Positions 51,671-60,033 of a DNA stretch of 64,000 nt are shown here, piece by piece. Origin of the DNA: Desmonostoc muscorum LEGE 12446 (GTDB lineage Bacteria > Cyanobacteriota > Cyanobacteriia > Cyanobacteriales > Nostocaceae); assembly GCF_015207005.2 (NCBI RefSeq), contig NZ_JADEXS020000001.1, forward strand, positions 5,789,001 through 5,853,000, given 5' to 3'. The notes under the pieces are model-generated. The model saw only the letters and a list, made by a program, of their open reading frames with translations, was not told the origin of the DNA and did not search any database. Position 1 is the first letter of the stretch. Every line of letters starts with the position of its first letter. A program made the position numbers and the translations under genes.

Positions 51671-51697
51671 ATCCTCCAGAGAGCTTTTTTAAGCTCT
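51671..51697. repeat. Hairpin upstream of acyltransferase gene
   Basis: CCAGAGAGCTT and AAGCTCTGG can pair around TTTT with one bulge. It lies about 140-165 bp upstream of the acyltransferase start; on the plus strand it is not followed by a T-tract. Confidence 0.5.
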
Positions 51698-51836
51698 GGA
51701 ATTAGGGATAGAGTGTTTTTATTATGGACATTAATGCCAAAAAAATCTGGCAATAAGATACAAAATTTTCCTTTGATATAGGGTATAAATGCAAGTAATA
51801 CTATTTCCAAAAATCTTTGCAACAGATAAATTTTTT

Positions 51837-51864
51837 GTAGGGGCGTACAGCTGTACGCCCCTAC
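51837..51864. repeat. 28-bp perfect palindrome, GTAGGGGC arms (copy 4)
   Basis: The fixed GTAGGGGC/GCCCCTAC arms surround GTACAG/CTGTAC, a third self-complementary centre. Confidence 0.9.
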
Positions 51865-51913
51865 ACATGCAATACGGTTTGGTTAAGGTTTTTTGATGAA
51901 AATTCTACATCCC

Positions 51914-52005
51914 AAAGACGCGATAAATCGCCGTCTCTACAAGAATCAATCTTTCGTCTTGACGGCGATTTGTCGCGTCTCTTACCTTAATCGAACCGTA
52001 TTGCC
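51914..52005. repeat. Dispersed GACGCGATAAATCG element, copy D
   Basis: CAAAGACGCGATAAATCGCC then GTCTCTACAAGAATC, followed by GTCTTGACGGCGATTTGTCG and CGTCTCTTACCTTAATCGAA then CCGTATTG. Arms pair over about 18 bases; the same arrangement as copy C. Confidence 0.85.
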
Positions 52006-52056
52006 TACACATGTATTTGTAGAACGAAGTTCGTGAAAAAGAATCACAATCAAGGC

Positions 52057-52084
52057 AAAAAGCCCCTAGATGAATCCAGGGGCT
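52057..52084 (-). terminator. Rho-independent terminator, nadK side
   Basis: Read on the minus strand, AGCCCCT (52084-52078) pairs with AGGGGCT (52067-52061), then four or five Ts (52061-52057). It lies about 140 bp after the nadK stop, at the end of the ndh-nadK block. Confidence 0.75.
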
Positions 52085-52226
52085 GGGATAATTTTGATTG
52101 TGATGCTTGGGTTGGGCGTAGGGATGTCTTCTCTACAAGAGGCTTCTCGTAGAGAGGCTTTGCCAACGCCAACGACAACCCCTTCGGGGAACGCCATTTC
52201 TAACAAAAGCGCTCTCAAATACTGAA

Positions 52227-53147
52227 TCAATTACGGTGATTATTGTTGTAGTGAACCCTTGTACCAGCCCACAGCAACTTCTCCCGCAGCGTTTGATAGT
52301 AAGAATTGTTCTCGCGCAAAATAATAAATTTAGCTCGACAATCCGCCATCCGCACATCAACGCGGTGTCCAGGCCAAATCGAAGTTCCCAACACTCCATC
52401 TGTCCACAACTTGGTACTCAAATCGTAATCCCCCAAAGGCCAAATACTCACCACAGAACCAGGGGGTAAAACGAGGGGACGACTAGAAAGGCTCATTGCA
52501 CAAATCGGAGTTACGGTAATCGCCTCCATACCATCGTGCATAATTGGCCCATTAGCAGAAACGGTGTAACCTGTGGAACCTGTAGGAGTGGAAATAATCA
52601 ATCCGTCCCCGACGTATTGATCGACTACCTCACCATCGATTTCCATTTCTAGAATAGAGGTAATCATTCGGTCAGCGGAAGCCGGTTTGACGCAAAATTC
52701 ATTCAACGCGAGGTAACGCTCACTCACTGGCTCTAAATTAGATCCATGACCCTCATACACCGCAGCTTGTAACATCATCCGTCGTTGGATAGCATAGCGA
52801 TCCTCAAACAGTCGATCCCAAACTTTCTCAGTATCCTGAAACTCTTCCACTGACTCAGTTAAAAACCCCAGATGACCTCCCACATTCACTCCCAGAATTG
52901 GGATGCCAGCTGGGGCTAAATGTCTGGCACCAGTTAAAACAGTGCCATCACCGCCGAGTACCAAAGCGAGATCGATTGGTTGACCCGCCGAAGCCAAAAA
53001 GACTGGATAGGGGTTATCTTTCGGCCCGCTAGGTCCCATCAACACTTGGCACTGGCGATTTTCGAGTTGTTTCGCGCACATTTCTGCCCATTGTTTACTC
53101 CGGGCATCCCGCGCTTTATAAGCAATGATTACCTGCTTGAGTTGCAC
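52227..53147 (-). CDS. nadK: NAD kinase
   Basis: Three hundred and six residues. Family motifs LALVLGGDGTVLTGAR, NVGGHLGFLTE, ALNEFCVKPA and STPTGSTGYTVSANGP are all present (GGDGT loop; NE/D short motif; glycine-rich TGSTGY). It phosphorylates NAD to NADP. The start is 6 bp after the ndhE stop, so it is probably co-transcribed with the ndh genes. Confidence 0.97.
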   Translation of the reverse strand: MQLKQVIIAYKARDARSKQWAEMCAKQLENRQCQVLMGPSGPKDNPYPVFLASAGQPIDLALVLGGDGTVLTGARHLAPAGIPILGVNVGGHLGFLTESVEEFQDTEKVWDRLFEDRYAIQRRMMLQAAVYEGHGSNLEPVSERYLALNEFCVKPASADRMITSILEMEIDGEVVDQYVGDGLIISTPTGSTGYTVSANGPIMHDGMEAITVTPICAMSLSSRPLVLPPGSVVSIWPLGDYDLSTKLWTDGVLGTSIWPGHRVDVRMADCRAKFIILRENNSYYQTLREKLLWAGTRVHYNNNHRN

Positions 53148-53153
53148 GCACAG

Positions 53154-53459
53154 TTACCACTTCAGGAGATTAAACTGCTCCATATCGACGGTATCACGGT
53201 TGCGATAAATGGCAAGCACGATCGCTAAACCCACCGCCGCCTCGGCTGCGGCCACGGTAATCACAAACACTGTGAAAACCTGACCCTTAATTAATGTTGA
53301 GTCGAGGAAGTTGGAAAATGCCATTAAATTCAGATTAACAGCATTGAGCAGCAACTCAATTGACATCAGCACCCGCACAGCGTTGCGGCTGGTAATTAAA
53401 CCGTAGATGCCGATGCAGAATAGAGCTGCTGCTAATAATAAAAAGTACTGGAGTTGCAT
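53154..53459 (-). CDS. ndhE: NDH-1 subunit 4L
   Basis: One hundred and one residues from the ATG at 53459 ([20 protein letters not shown]); the open frame begins 15 codons earlier, but family length and start agree with 53459. Three membrane helices with the Glu residue in [13 protein letters not shown] and [16 protein letters not shown]. It is the NuoK homologue of the plastoquinone oxidoreductase. Confidence 0.96.
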   Translation of the reverse strand: MQLQYFLLLAAALFCIGIYGLITSRNAVRVLMSIELLLNAVNLNLMAFSNFLDSTLIKGQVFTVFVITVAAAEAAVGLAIVLAIYRNRDTVDMEQFNLLKW

Positions 53460-53519
53460 AAATCTGAGTATTCCTTCTGAAAAAACACCACTTTTTATTT
53501 GCAACTAAAGTCGCAAATT

Positions 53520-54134
53520 TTACTCTCTTGTTTCGCTGCTGGTTGATACCAGTTCTCTGGGGCGTTCTGGCAAAGTCAAAACGGTTTGTGGTAGTTCCGA
53601 TGGTGTAAGTTGGTCTGGCAAATACTCGCGACGTGCCAAAATGATCGCTCCCACCATCGCTATCAGCAGCAAAATCGAAGCTAGTTCAAAAGGTAGTAAA
53701 AAGTCAGTGAAGAAATGCTCTCCAATCAAAATTATAGAACTTGTACCACCCACCACAGCAGGAGTTGAGTACGCCCAAGGAGTCGCTAAGATCATCGTAC
53801 TCAAAAGGCCAAACAATCCTAAGCTGACTATACCCGTTAGTAGTTTCCGCACCCACGAGTTGGGAAATGGCGCAAAATTCTGCCGTTTATTCACCAACAT
53901 AATGGCAAACAAAATCAGCACGTTAACCGCCCCAACATAAATCAGCACTTGTGCGGCTGCAACAAAATCACCATTCAACAACAGGTAGATTCCCGCCATG
54001 CTGATGAACACGCCCCCTAGCATAAAGGCAGAATAGACGATGCTAGAGGACAGTACCACACCAATGGCTGCCCCAATCATCATCACACCCAGTACGCCAA
54101 GGCATACAATTTGTACTCCTTCCGCTAGATTCAC
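53520..54134 (-). CDS. ndhG: NDH-1 subunit 6
   Basis: Two hundred and four residues. MNLAEGVQIVCLGVLGVMMIGAA, then AQVLIYVGAVNVLILFAIMLVNKRQ (NuoJ signature) and FELASILLLIAMVGAIILARRE. Five helices; a cytoplasmic Ser/Glu-rich tail. Membrane arm of NDH-1. Confidence 0.96.
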   Translation of the reverse strand: MNLAEGVQIVCLGVLGVMMIGAAIGVVLSSSIVYSAFMLGGVFISMAGIYLLLNGDFVAAAQVLIYVGAVNVLILFAIMLVNKRQNFAPFPNSWVRKLLTGIVSLGLFGLLSTMILATPWAYSTPAVVGGTSSIILIGEHFFTDFLLPFELASILLLIAMVGAIILARREYLPDQLTPSELPQTVLTLPERPRELVSTSSETRE

Positions 54135-54244
54135 TGTTTTTTGTCCTCAGTCAATTGTCAATTGTCATTGGTCGAGCAATTTTAGATTTTAGATTTTAGA
54201 TTTTTCTTTCAATCCAAAATCCAAAATTTAAAATTGGTTGACAT

Positions 54245-54829
54245 TTATTTTTCGGTTTGTTCTACAAGGTCTTCTGGACGCGCACCAGGACGCGGTGCAT
54301 CCGCAGGCAATCCGTGGGGTTCGAGGACGCCCTTGGGTAGGTAAACTAGTTCGCGTAGTGGTGTCACCATTGGGTCATCTGTTACCTTATAGGGCAGACG
54401 ACCTAACGCTACACTGTCATAATTCAATTCATGGCGATCGTAAGTGGAAAGTTCATACTCTTCTGTCATGGATAGACAGTTAGTGGGGCAAAATTCCACA
54501 CAATTACCGCAAAAGATACAAACTCCAAAGTCAATACTGTAGTGCTTGAGTTTTTTCTTTTTGCTGGCTTTGTCGAATTCCCAATCTACTACAGGCAGAT
54601 TTATCGGACAAACGCGAACACAAACTTCGCAGGCGATGCACTTATCAAACTCAAAGTGAATTCTACCGCGAAACCGTTCGCCAGGAATCAGTTTTTCGTA
54701 AGGGTACTGTACGGTAATCGGACGCCGACGCATGTGGTCGAAGGTAACAGAAAGTCCCTGACCAATGTAACGCGCAGCTTGTACTGTTTCTTTGGCGTAA
54801 TCACCAACTTGTTTCAGGAACTTTAGCAT
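54245..54829 (-). CDS. ndhI: NDH-1 subunit I, 2x[4Fe-4S] ferredoxin-like
   Basis: One hundred and ninety-four residues. Two cluster motifs [12 protein letters not shown] (Cys64, 67, 70, 74) and [12 protein letters not shown] (Cys104, 107, 110, 114) carry electrons towards plastoquinone. The acidic tail ([18 protein letters not shown]) is extended compared with NuoI. The gene is 110 bp from ndhG. Confidence 0.97.
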   Translation of the reverse strand: MLKFLKQVGDYAKETVQAARYIGQGLSVTFDHMRRRPITVQYPYEKLIPGERFRGRIHFEFDKCIACEVCVRVCPINLPVVDWEFDKASKKKKLKHYSIDFGVCIFCGNCVEFCPTNCLSMTEEYELSTYDRHELNYDSVALGRLPYKVTDDPMVTPLRELVYLPKGVLEPHGLPADAPRPGARPEDLVEQTEK

Positions 54830-54859
54830 TGTGTTTCACTCTCTCAGGCGATCAAAATT

Positions 54860-54990
54860 AGGAGTTAGGAGTGAGGAGTGAGGAGTGAGGAGTTAGGAGT
54901 GAGGAGTGAGGAGTTAGGAGTGAGGAGTTAATTAAAAATTCATAACTCATAACTCATAACTCATAACTCATAACTCCTAACTCCTAACTC
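54860..54990. repeat. STRR cluster between ndhA and ndhI
   Basis: GGAGTGA/GGAGTTA heptamers (54861-54930) and ATAACTC/ACTCCTA heptamers (54941-54995) occupy the gap and can pair with each other. The cluster splits the otherwise compact ndhA-ndhI order without affecting reading frames. Confidence 0.9.
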
Positions 54991-55002
54991 TTAACTCTCT
55001 CA

Positions 55003-56121
55003 TTACCCACCAAAGGCGAAAGGAAAGGCTAGTTTTAGGGCGGCGGTTAATAAAAGATTAACCAAACCAACTGGCAACAAAAACTTCCATCCTAAATCTA
55101 ACAGTTGGTCAATCCGTACCCGTGGCACTGTCCAGCGCAACAAAATGGCGACAAACACTAGTAAATAGGCTTTGAACACGGTCATAGTGATACCCAAAGC
55201 AGCAGTTACTATCTGCAACACTGGATTTGCTTCACTGACTCCCAGCCAACCAGCGATGAGGTTTAGGGGAATGGGAAAGTCCCAACCACCCAGGTAGAGA
55301 ATTGCTACCAGTAGGGAAGAAAGTATTAAGTTAACGTAGGAACCCAGGTAGAATAAACCAAATTTCATACCTGTGTATTCAGTCTGATAGCCTGCAACCA
55401 GTTCTTCTTCTGCTTCGGGTAAGTCAAAGGGCAATCGTTCGCATTCAGCTAGGGCGGCTATCCAAAAAATCAGGAAACCGATTGGTTGACGCCAAATGTT
55501 CCAGCCCAAGATGCCGTAGCCAGATTGTTGATTAACAATGTCAACGGTGCTGAGGCTATTAGACATCATAGCGATCGCTAACACCGCCAGCGCCAATGGA
55601 ATTTCATAGCTAATAGATTGCGCTGCTGCCCGCAAGCCCCCTAAAAGGGAGTATTTGTTATTAGATGCGTAACCAGCCATCAACAAACCAATGGGCTGAA
55701 TGCTTGACAAGGCAATCCATAAAAATACGCCCATGCCCACATTGCTAATTACGATGTTCTGCCCAAAGGGGACAATCAGGAACGACAGAAACACCGGAAT
55801 CACAACAATAATTGGGCCGAGGGTAAACAGCCAGGGGTCAGATTTGGCTGGGACGATATCTTCTTTAAATATCAGCTTCAGACCATCCGCTACAGGCACT
55901 AGTAACCCAAAAGGCCCTTGGTATTCTGGGCCAACTCGTTGCTGTGCAGCGGCGGATATTTTCCGCTCTAGCCAGGTAGCTACTAACACCCCTACTGTTG
56001 CTCCAATCAGCATTAGTACCATTGGCAGTGGCATCCAAATTGCTTTGGCTGTTCCTGCTGGTACGCCTAAATCCGTGAGGGATTCAATAAAAGTTCCTTG
56101 GAGGTCAATTCCTGAATTCAT
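55003..56121 (-). CDS. ndhA: NDH-1 subunit 1
   Basis: Three hundred and seventy-two residues from the ATG at 56121 ([15 protein letters not shown]); nine further codons of open frame upstream are unlikely. [20 protein letters not shown] (quinone-site loop), [41 protein letters not shown]. Eight helices. It forms the quinone channel with ndhI and others. Confidence 0.97.
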   Translation of the reverse strand: MNSGIDLQGTFIESLTDLGVPAGTAKAIWMPLPMVLMLIGATVGVLVATWLERKISAAAQQRVGPEYQGPFGLLVPVADGLKLIFKEDIVPAKSDPWLFTLGPIIVVIPVFLSFLIVPFGQNIVISNVGMGVFLWIALSSIQPIGLLMAGYASNNKYSLLGGLRAAAQSISYEIPLALAVLAIAMMSNSLSTVDIVNQQSGYGILGWNIWRQPIGFLIFWIAALAECERLPFDLPEAEEELVAGYQTEYTGMKFGLFYLGSYVNLILSSLLVAILYLGGWDFPIPLNLIAGWLGVSEANPVLQIVTAALGITMTVFKAYLLVFVAILLRWTVPRVRIDQLLDLGWKFLLPVGLVNLLLTAALKLAFPFAFGG

Positions 56122-56446
56122 GTTTCCGCTCTTTAAGACATGAGTCAAAGTGAGTTACAAATATTACTTAACTAATACCTGTAAATTCACACATTAATAA
56201 TTTTTGCCCAGATGATGTCTGACTGAAGATTTGTTGCCAATTCCCATGCCTAGTATATCCTTGGATGGTTTTACCACCCTGAAGCGAGATAAGAACTTCT
56301 ACTTATGGTTGGCATTGAGATTGGCTATTGAGTGGAGGGGGACGCGGGGAGATGAGGGAGTAGAGGAGCAGGGGAGGCAGGGGGAGAATAACTTTTAATT
56401 CCTAACTCCTAACTCCTAACTCCTCACTCAGCACTCCCAATGCCCG
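56122..56446. other. Spacer between gltA and ndhA with repeat remnants
   Basis: Three hundred and twenty-five bases; GAGGCAGGGGGAG and ACTCCTA heptamers (56340-56435) and no gene. The ndh promoter could lie here, so gltA and ndhA need not share a transcript. Confidence 0.5.
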
Positions 56447-57583
56447 TTAACGTTGATCGATCGGGAGATAAGGAACTTCGTGATAACCGTTGTAAACTTG
56501 GGTTGGACGGAAAATCCGGTTTTCTGCTAGCTGTTCTTTCCAGTGGGCTAGCCAACCAGCAACGCGGGCGATCGCAAATATTGGTGTAAACAAGTCTGTG
56601 GGAATTCCCATTTTCCTGTACACTAAACCCGAATAAAAGTCAACATTGGGATAAATCCCTTTGCCACCGAGTTTTTCCTCTACTACTCGTTCCATTTCTT
56701 GGGCAATGTCATAGGACTTGTCATAGCCAAACTTCTCAAACAACTGCTCGGCTAATTTTTGCAAGATTGTAGCTCGTGGATCTTTCACTTTATAGACACG
56801 ATGTCCAAAGCCCATAATCTTAGATTTACGTTGCAGACAATCCTCGATGTAAGGACGGACATTTTCCACAGAGCCAATTTTGTCCAACATCTGAATTACT
56901 TCTTCATTGGCTCCACCATGCAGAGGCCCTCCCAAAGTTCCCACAGCACTAGCAACCACAGCGTAGGGATCGGTCAAAGTAGAAGCTGTCACCCTAGCAC
57001 TGAAAGTAGAAGCATTCATTGTATGCTCGACCTGAAGTATCAAGCAGATATCAAAAATCCGCGCCATCAAAGGATCGGGTTCTTGCTCATTGAGCATGTA
57101 TAGAAAATTGGCAGAGTAGCCTAAGTCATCACGGGGACGCACGGGATCATTGCCTTTTCGCATCAGTTGGAACGCCGCCACCATCGTGGGAATGGTTGCT
57201 ATCAAGCGGACTACTGAATCTCGAATGTAGGCTGGGTTATGTAAATCCCGGAGCGAATAAAACAACCCTAAAGCAGCAGCAGAGGCTTGCAGGGCATCCA
57301 TTGGGTGACCGCTTTCTGGAAAGCATTTCATCATGTCGCGAATGCGGTATTTTATTCGCCTGTGGTGAAGAACTTCATGTTCAAATGCTTCCAGTTCTTG
57401 TTGACTAGGCAGTTCACCCCAGATTAAGAGATAAGCAGTTTCTAGGAATGTACTTTTTTCTGCTAGTTCCTCAATCCGGATGCCACGATATTCTAGTATT
57501 CCCTTTTGCCCATCAACATAACTGATACTCGATTGGGCGGCGGGAATGCCTTCTAGACCAGGCTTGTATTCGCACACCATCAT
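56447..57583 (-). CDS. gltA: Citrate synthase
   Basis: Three hundred and seventy-eight residues. Active-site His in LGGPLHGGANEEV and GFGHRVYKVKDPRA, and Asp in NVDFYSGLVYRKMGIP. The length fits the short hexameric type. It condenses acetyl-CoA with oxaloacetate, the entry of the branched TCA cycle. Its position before ndhA-I-G-E is the usual cyanobacterial order. Confidence 0.97.
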   Translation of the reverse strand: MMVCEYKPGLEGIPAAQSSISYVDGQKGILEYRGIRIEELAEKSTFLETAYLLIWGELPSQQELEAFEHEVLHHRRIKYRIRDMMKCFPESGHPMDALQASAAALGLFYSLRDLHNPAYIRDSVVRLIATIPTMVAAFQLMRKGNDPVRPRDDLGYSANFLYMLNEQEPDPLMARIFDICLILQVEHTMNASTFSARVTASTLTDPYAVVASAVGTLGGPLHGGANEEVIQMLDKIGSVENVRPYIEDCLQRKSKIMGFGHRVYKVKDPRATILQKLAEQLFEKFGYDKSYDIAQEMERVVEEKLGGKGIYPNVDFYSGLVYRKMGIPTDLFTPIFAIARVAGWLAHWKEQLAENRIFRPTQVYNGYHEVPYLPIDQR

Positions 57584-57691
57584 GGCAACACCATTTACTT
57601 TTTGAAATATCCGATCAAGTTAACTTACCAGAAATTTATTGTCGCCATAACAGTAGCCCTTCTAACAACAATCAAAAATGTTGAAAAACTG

Positions 57692-58186
57692 TTATGACAG
57701 GTACTTGGGTGGTGTCAACCAAAACATCTGACTACGACCCAGAGGAGAACCAGTTTCTGGTAGTTTTATCCCAATCATACCTGCTTTTTTCAAGACTAAG
57801 CTGGCTTTGGCCTCCCCCCATAAAAGAATTTCTGCCCAATTGCTCAAACCCGGTTCATGTCCAACCAAGGCCAGTTGGGTATTTTGGGAATAATTTCTTG
57901 GCTCTAACCAATCTACCAGCCAACTAGAAATTTCACCATCAGGGGCGAGGTGACTGGATTCCTCTAGCCGAGAACTCAATCCTGCTGCTATCAGGATTTC
58001 AGCCGTTTGGCGGGCACGCACTAAGGGGCTGGTGAGAATCAAATCAAAGTTTAAATCCAATTTGACAAGTTTCTGGGCAACTTTCTCGGTTTTTTGCCTT
58101 CCTTCTTTGGTAAGGCTGCGCTCCTCATCCTTGATGCCTAAATCTTTATCTTCGGCGATGCCATGACGAATTAAATACAGTTCCAT
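57692..58186 (-). CDS. sixA: Phosphohistidine phosphatase SixA
   Basis: One hundred and sixty-four residues. RHG motif (MELYLIRHGIAED; His8) and LVGHEPGLSNWAEIL (second His), with LTSPLVRARQTAEIL. It dephosphorylates histidine-phosphorylated proteins. Same strand as gltA, 108 bp upstream. Confidence 0.94.
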   Translation of the reverse strand: MELYLIRHGIAEDKDLGIKDEERSLTKEGRQKTEKVAQKLVKLDLNFDLILTSPLVRARQTAEILIAAGLSSRLEESSHLAPDGEISSWLVDWLEPRNYSQNTQLALVGHEPGLSNWAEILLWGEAKASLVLKKAGMIGIKLPETGSPLGRSQMFWLTPPKYLS

Positions 58187-58408
58187 ATTTTTAATTTTAT
58201 TAGCGTACCCTGTGCTGAGTTATTTAGTTACGCTCATTGTGTATTTATCTATCCTAATCTTAATCATTATTACGTATTCATGCATCTGCCATCTGTCTGC
58301 TGTGGCGAAGTGTTAGGCATTCTAAGTTTTATGGATATGCCAATAAATTTAAACCTTGAATAAATCTATAATCTCGTTGGTTTTTTGCGATCGGCGGGTA
58401 ATTCCAGA
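58187..58408. other. Short spacer
   Basis: Two hundred and twenty bases with no gene or conspicuous structure. Confidence 0.4.
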
Positions 58409-58642
58409 CTATTTACGTACCCAAACAGTGCTATCAGCTAAATCTTGGCGATGTCTACGACGGGCTACGCCTACGCTCCACATCCCAATAAACTTATCAT
58501 TTATCAAGTCAGAATTTGGTGACTCAGAGGTAGGTTCAACTACTGCATATCTTTGTCGCAAAAAAGCAATAAAGTCGATGACTTGACGCTGTGCTTCAGC
58601 AGGGAGGGATAAAAACTCATTTAACAATTCTTGCTGTGTCAT
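58409..58642 (-). CDS. DUF2281-type antitoxin-like protein with repeat insert
   Basis: Seventy-seven residues. MTQQELLNEFLSLPAEAQRQ then VIDFIAFLRQRY is the DUF2281 helical start. The family normally ends with IGMWxDRxDMxDSTxWVR. Here FIGMW is followed by SVGVARRRH (27 bp of repeat DNA) and RQDLADSTVWVRK, an in-frame 9-residue insertion. No toxin gene is next to it, so it is an orphan or a relict of a TA module. Confidence 0.7.
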   Translation of the reverse strand: MTQQELLNEFLSLPAEAQRQVIDFIAFLRQRYAVVEPTSESPNSDLINDKFIGMWSVGVARRRHRQDLADSTVWVRK

Positions 58643-58680
58643 TCTTATACCTCTCGAAAAGTATAACTATTGTTAGAACG

Positions 58681-58941
58681 CTATCTACCACTGAGCAATT
58701 TGTCATATTCTGGATGTGACCCAATCCAAAACTATACAAAATTACCATCTTCTTCTACAGCAAGCGCCCGATAATGTATACCAATACGCACTGACCAAAA
58801 CTGACCAACTTTTTTGAAATGCAATGATGGATACTTGGGATTTTCTCGAAGCAAGTCATAACATCGGTCAGCAAGCTGTTGGATATCAATTGGTAACTGG
58901 CGATAGTAATACCAAAAATCAGGGGTTGCTCGATGTTTCAC
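58681..58941 (-). pseudogene. RelE/ParE-type toxin with in-frame stop
   Basis: The GTG start at 58941 overlaps the antitoxin stop by four bases (GTGA). The frame codes KHRATPDFWYYYRQLPIDIQ, then LHFKKVGQFWSVRIGIHYRALAVEEDGNFV, and meets TAG at 58732-58734. The same frame then continues FWIGSHPEYDKLLSGR to a second TAG at 58681. FWIGSHxEYD is the regular toxin C-terminus, with a Trp codon (TGG) expected at the TAG. One base change therefore removes the last 17 residues. Confidence 0.85.
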
Positions 58942-59138
58942 AGGTCAGTACAACGCCCTTCTCGCAGATGTTTAAGTGCTTTCTGTGCCAATGCATCTAA
59001 CCGACCGTCAGCCACATCTTTTTCAATCTGTTTATCCCAGGCTGCTGCATCGAATTGGGCAAACCAGACACGAAAAGCCGCGAGATCCTCTGGCGAAAGT
59101 TGACTAATAGCGAGTTCGACTTCCTTTAAGGTACTCAT
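58938..59138 (-). CDS. Antitoxin of RelE-type module
   Basis: Sixty-six residues: MSTLKEVELAISQLSPEDLA then AFRVWFAQFDAAAWDKQIEKD and RLDALAQKALKHLREGRCTDL. This is the standard cyanobacterial antitoxin pattern (SPEDLAAFRxWFxxFDAxxWDxQ and a GRLDxLAxxAL end) located before RelE-like toxins. The stop overlaps the toxin start by four bases, indicating coupled translation. Confidence 0.85.
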   Translation of the reverse strand: MSTLKEVELAISQLSPEDLAAFRVWFAQFDAAAWDKQIEKDVADGRLDALAQKALKHLREGRCTDL

Positions 59139-59262
59139 AATTTAGATAAATCAAGCTTGCATTCTTTAAATTAAATATACTATGAATTGAATTGCTTATT
59201 TACTTTCATAATTTGTAATCCAACTTAATAAGTAAAAAGTAAAAAGATAAACATATTAGAGT

Positions 59263-59298
59263 GCCTAACGCAGCATCTTAGATAGCGGTGCGTTAGGC
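59263..59298. repeat. GCCTAACGCA inverted repeat
   Basis: GCCTAACGCA (59263-59272) pairs with TGCGTTAGGC (59289-59298) around a 16-base loop. This is a known-looking Nostoc repeat (…GTGCGTTAGGC…) in the spacer after the DUF29 gene end. Confidence 0.7.
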
Positions 59299-59352
59299 TA
59301 AAGCCGTAACACACCCTACTTAAGATTTACCGCTTACAAGCTAAGATTACGG

Positions 59353-59823
59353 TTATTCGTCAGCGTTTGGATAAAAGTCTAGGTCTAATATCTCATTCAC
59401 AGAAAAGGGACAGGCGATCGCAATATTTTCCTCTAACAAACCAGTTTCCACCATAGCCTCTCGCCGCGCTCTTTGATAGGTAGTATTAAGCCACTCGATA
59501 TCATTTAAAAAACGGCACAAGCTAGGACTTTCTTGCAGCAATTCATCTATATTCAGTCGCTCACGGGTAATGGTCACTTGCCAACTATGGCTACGACGTT
59601 CAGATTGATATTTCCACTTCAACAAATGCGACAACACTAAGCGCAACGCACTTTGCAACGCCCGCTGTTGACTCTTACCCAAGTCCACCACTTCCTCAAT
59701 TAGGTGTTCTAAATCCAACGTGTCCCACTGATGCGATTGTAAAAGTGCTGCGGTCTGCTCTACCCAAGCACAAAAATCTTGCTCATACAGGGTTTGTAAC
59801 ATTTGAAGTTCTATAGACTTCAT
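59353..59823 (-). CDS. DUF29 family protein
   Basis: One hundred and fifty-six residues from the ATG at 59823 after an AAAGGAG ribosome site; the open frame begins six codons upstream. LYEQDFCAWVEQTAALLQSH, LDLEHLIEEVVDLGKSQQRALQSALRLVLSHLLKWKYQ and SWQVTITRERLNIDELL match DUF29, common in cyanobacteria with many copies. Function unknown. Confidence 0.92.
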   Translation of the reverse strand: MKSIELQMLQTLYEQDFCAWVEQTAALLQSHQWDTLDLEHLIEEVVDLGKSQQRALQSALRLVLSHLLKWKYQSERRSHSWQVTITRERLNIDELLQESPSLCRFLNDIEWLNTTYQRARREAMVETGLLEENIAIACPFSVNEILDLDFYPNADE

Positions 59824-60033
59824 AGCGCTCCTTTTTGGCAAATCAATAGGTAGGCAGGAGTTAACTTTATTTGTACCGACTCACGTTAAAATGAGGCACG
59901 AACTACATTCCCAATCAGTTCATAAAAGTCAAATTCCCGACTTTTAAAAAAAGCCGGGAAGGGATCCTATTTGACCAAACACACTTTTACTGCTACATAA
60001 GTTAGGAGTTCTCCCCATCTCCCTCACCTTCCT

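Larger units (their letters stand above)
51532..52226. other. Repeat-rich spacer before nadK (3' side)
   Basis: Six hundred and ninety bases hold a hairpin at 51671, palindrome copy 4 at 51837, repeat copy D at 51914, the nadK terminator at 52057 and a further CTTCTCTACAAGAGGCTTCTCGTAGAGAG repeat (52113-52200; arms CTCTACAAGAGG/CTCGTAGAGAGG). No protein gene is visible. Confidence 0.7.

Noticed and set aside
52133..52399. 88-residue minus-strand frame near the nadK 3' end
   Set aside because: Overlaps nadK in another frame and reads through repeat DNA.
58681..58941. Programmed stop-codon readthrough or selenocysteine-type recoding of the toxin
   Set aside because: TAG with no recoding signal visible; a simple nonsense mutation is the plainer explanation, though the sequence alone cannot exclude recoding.
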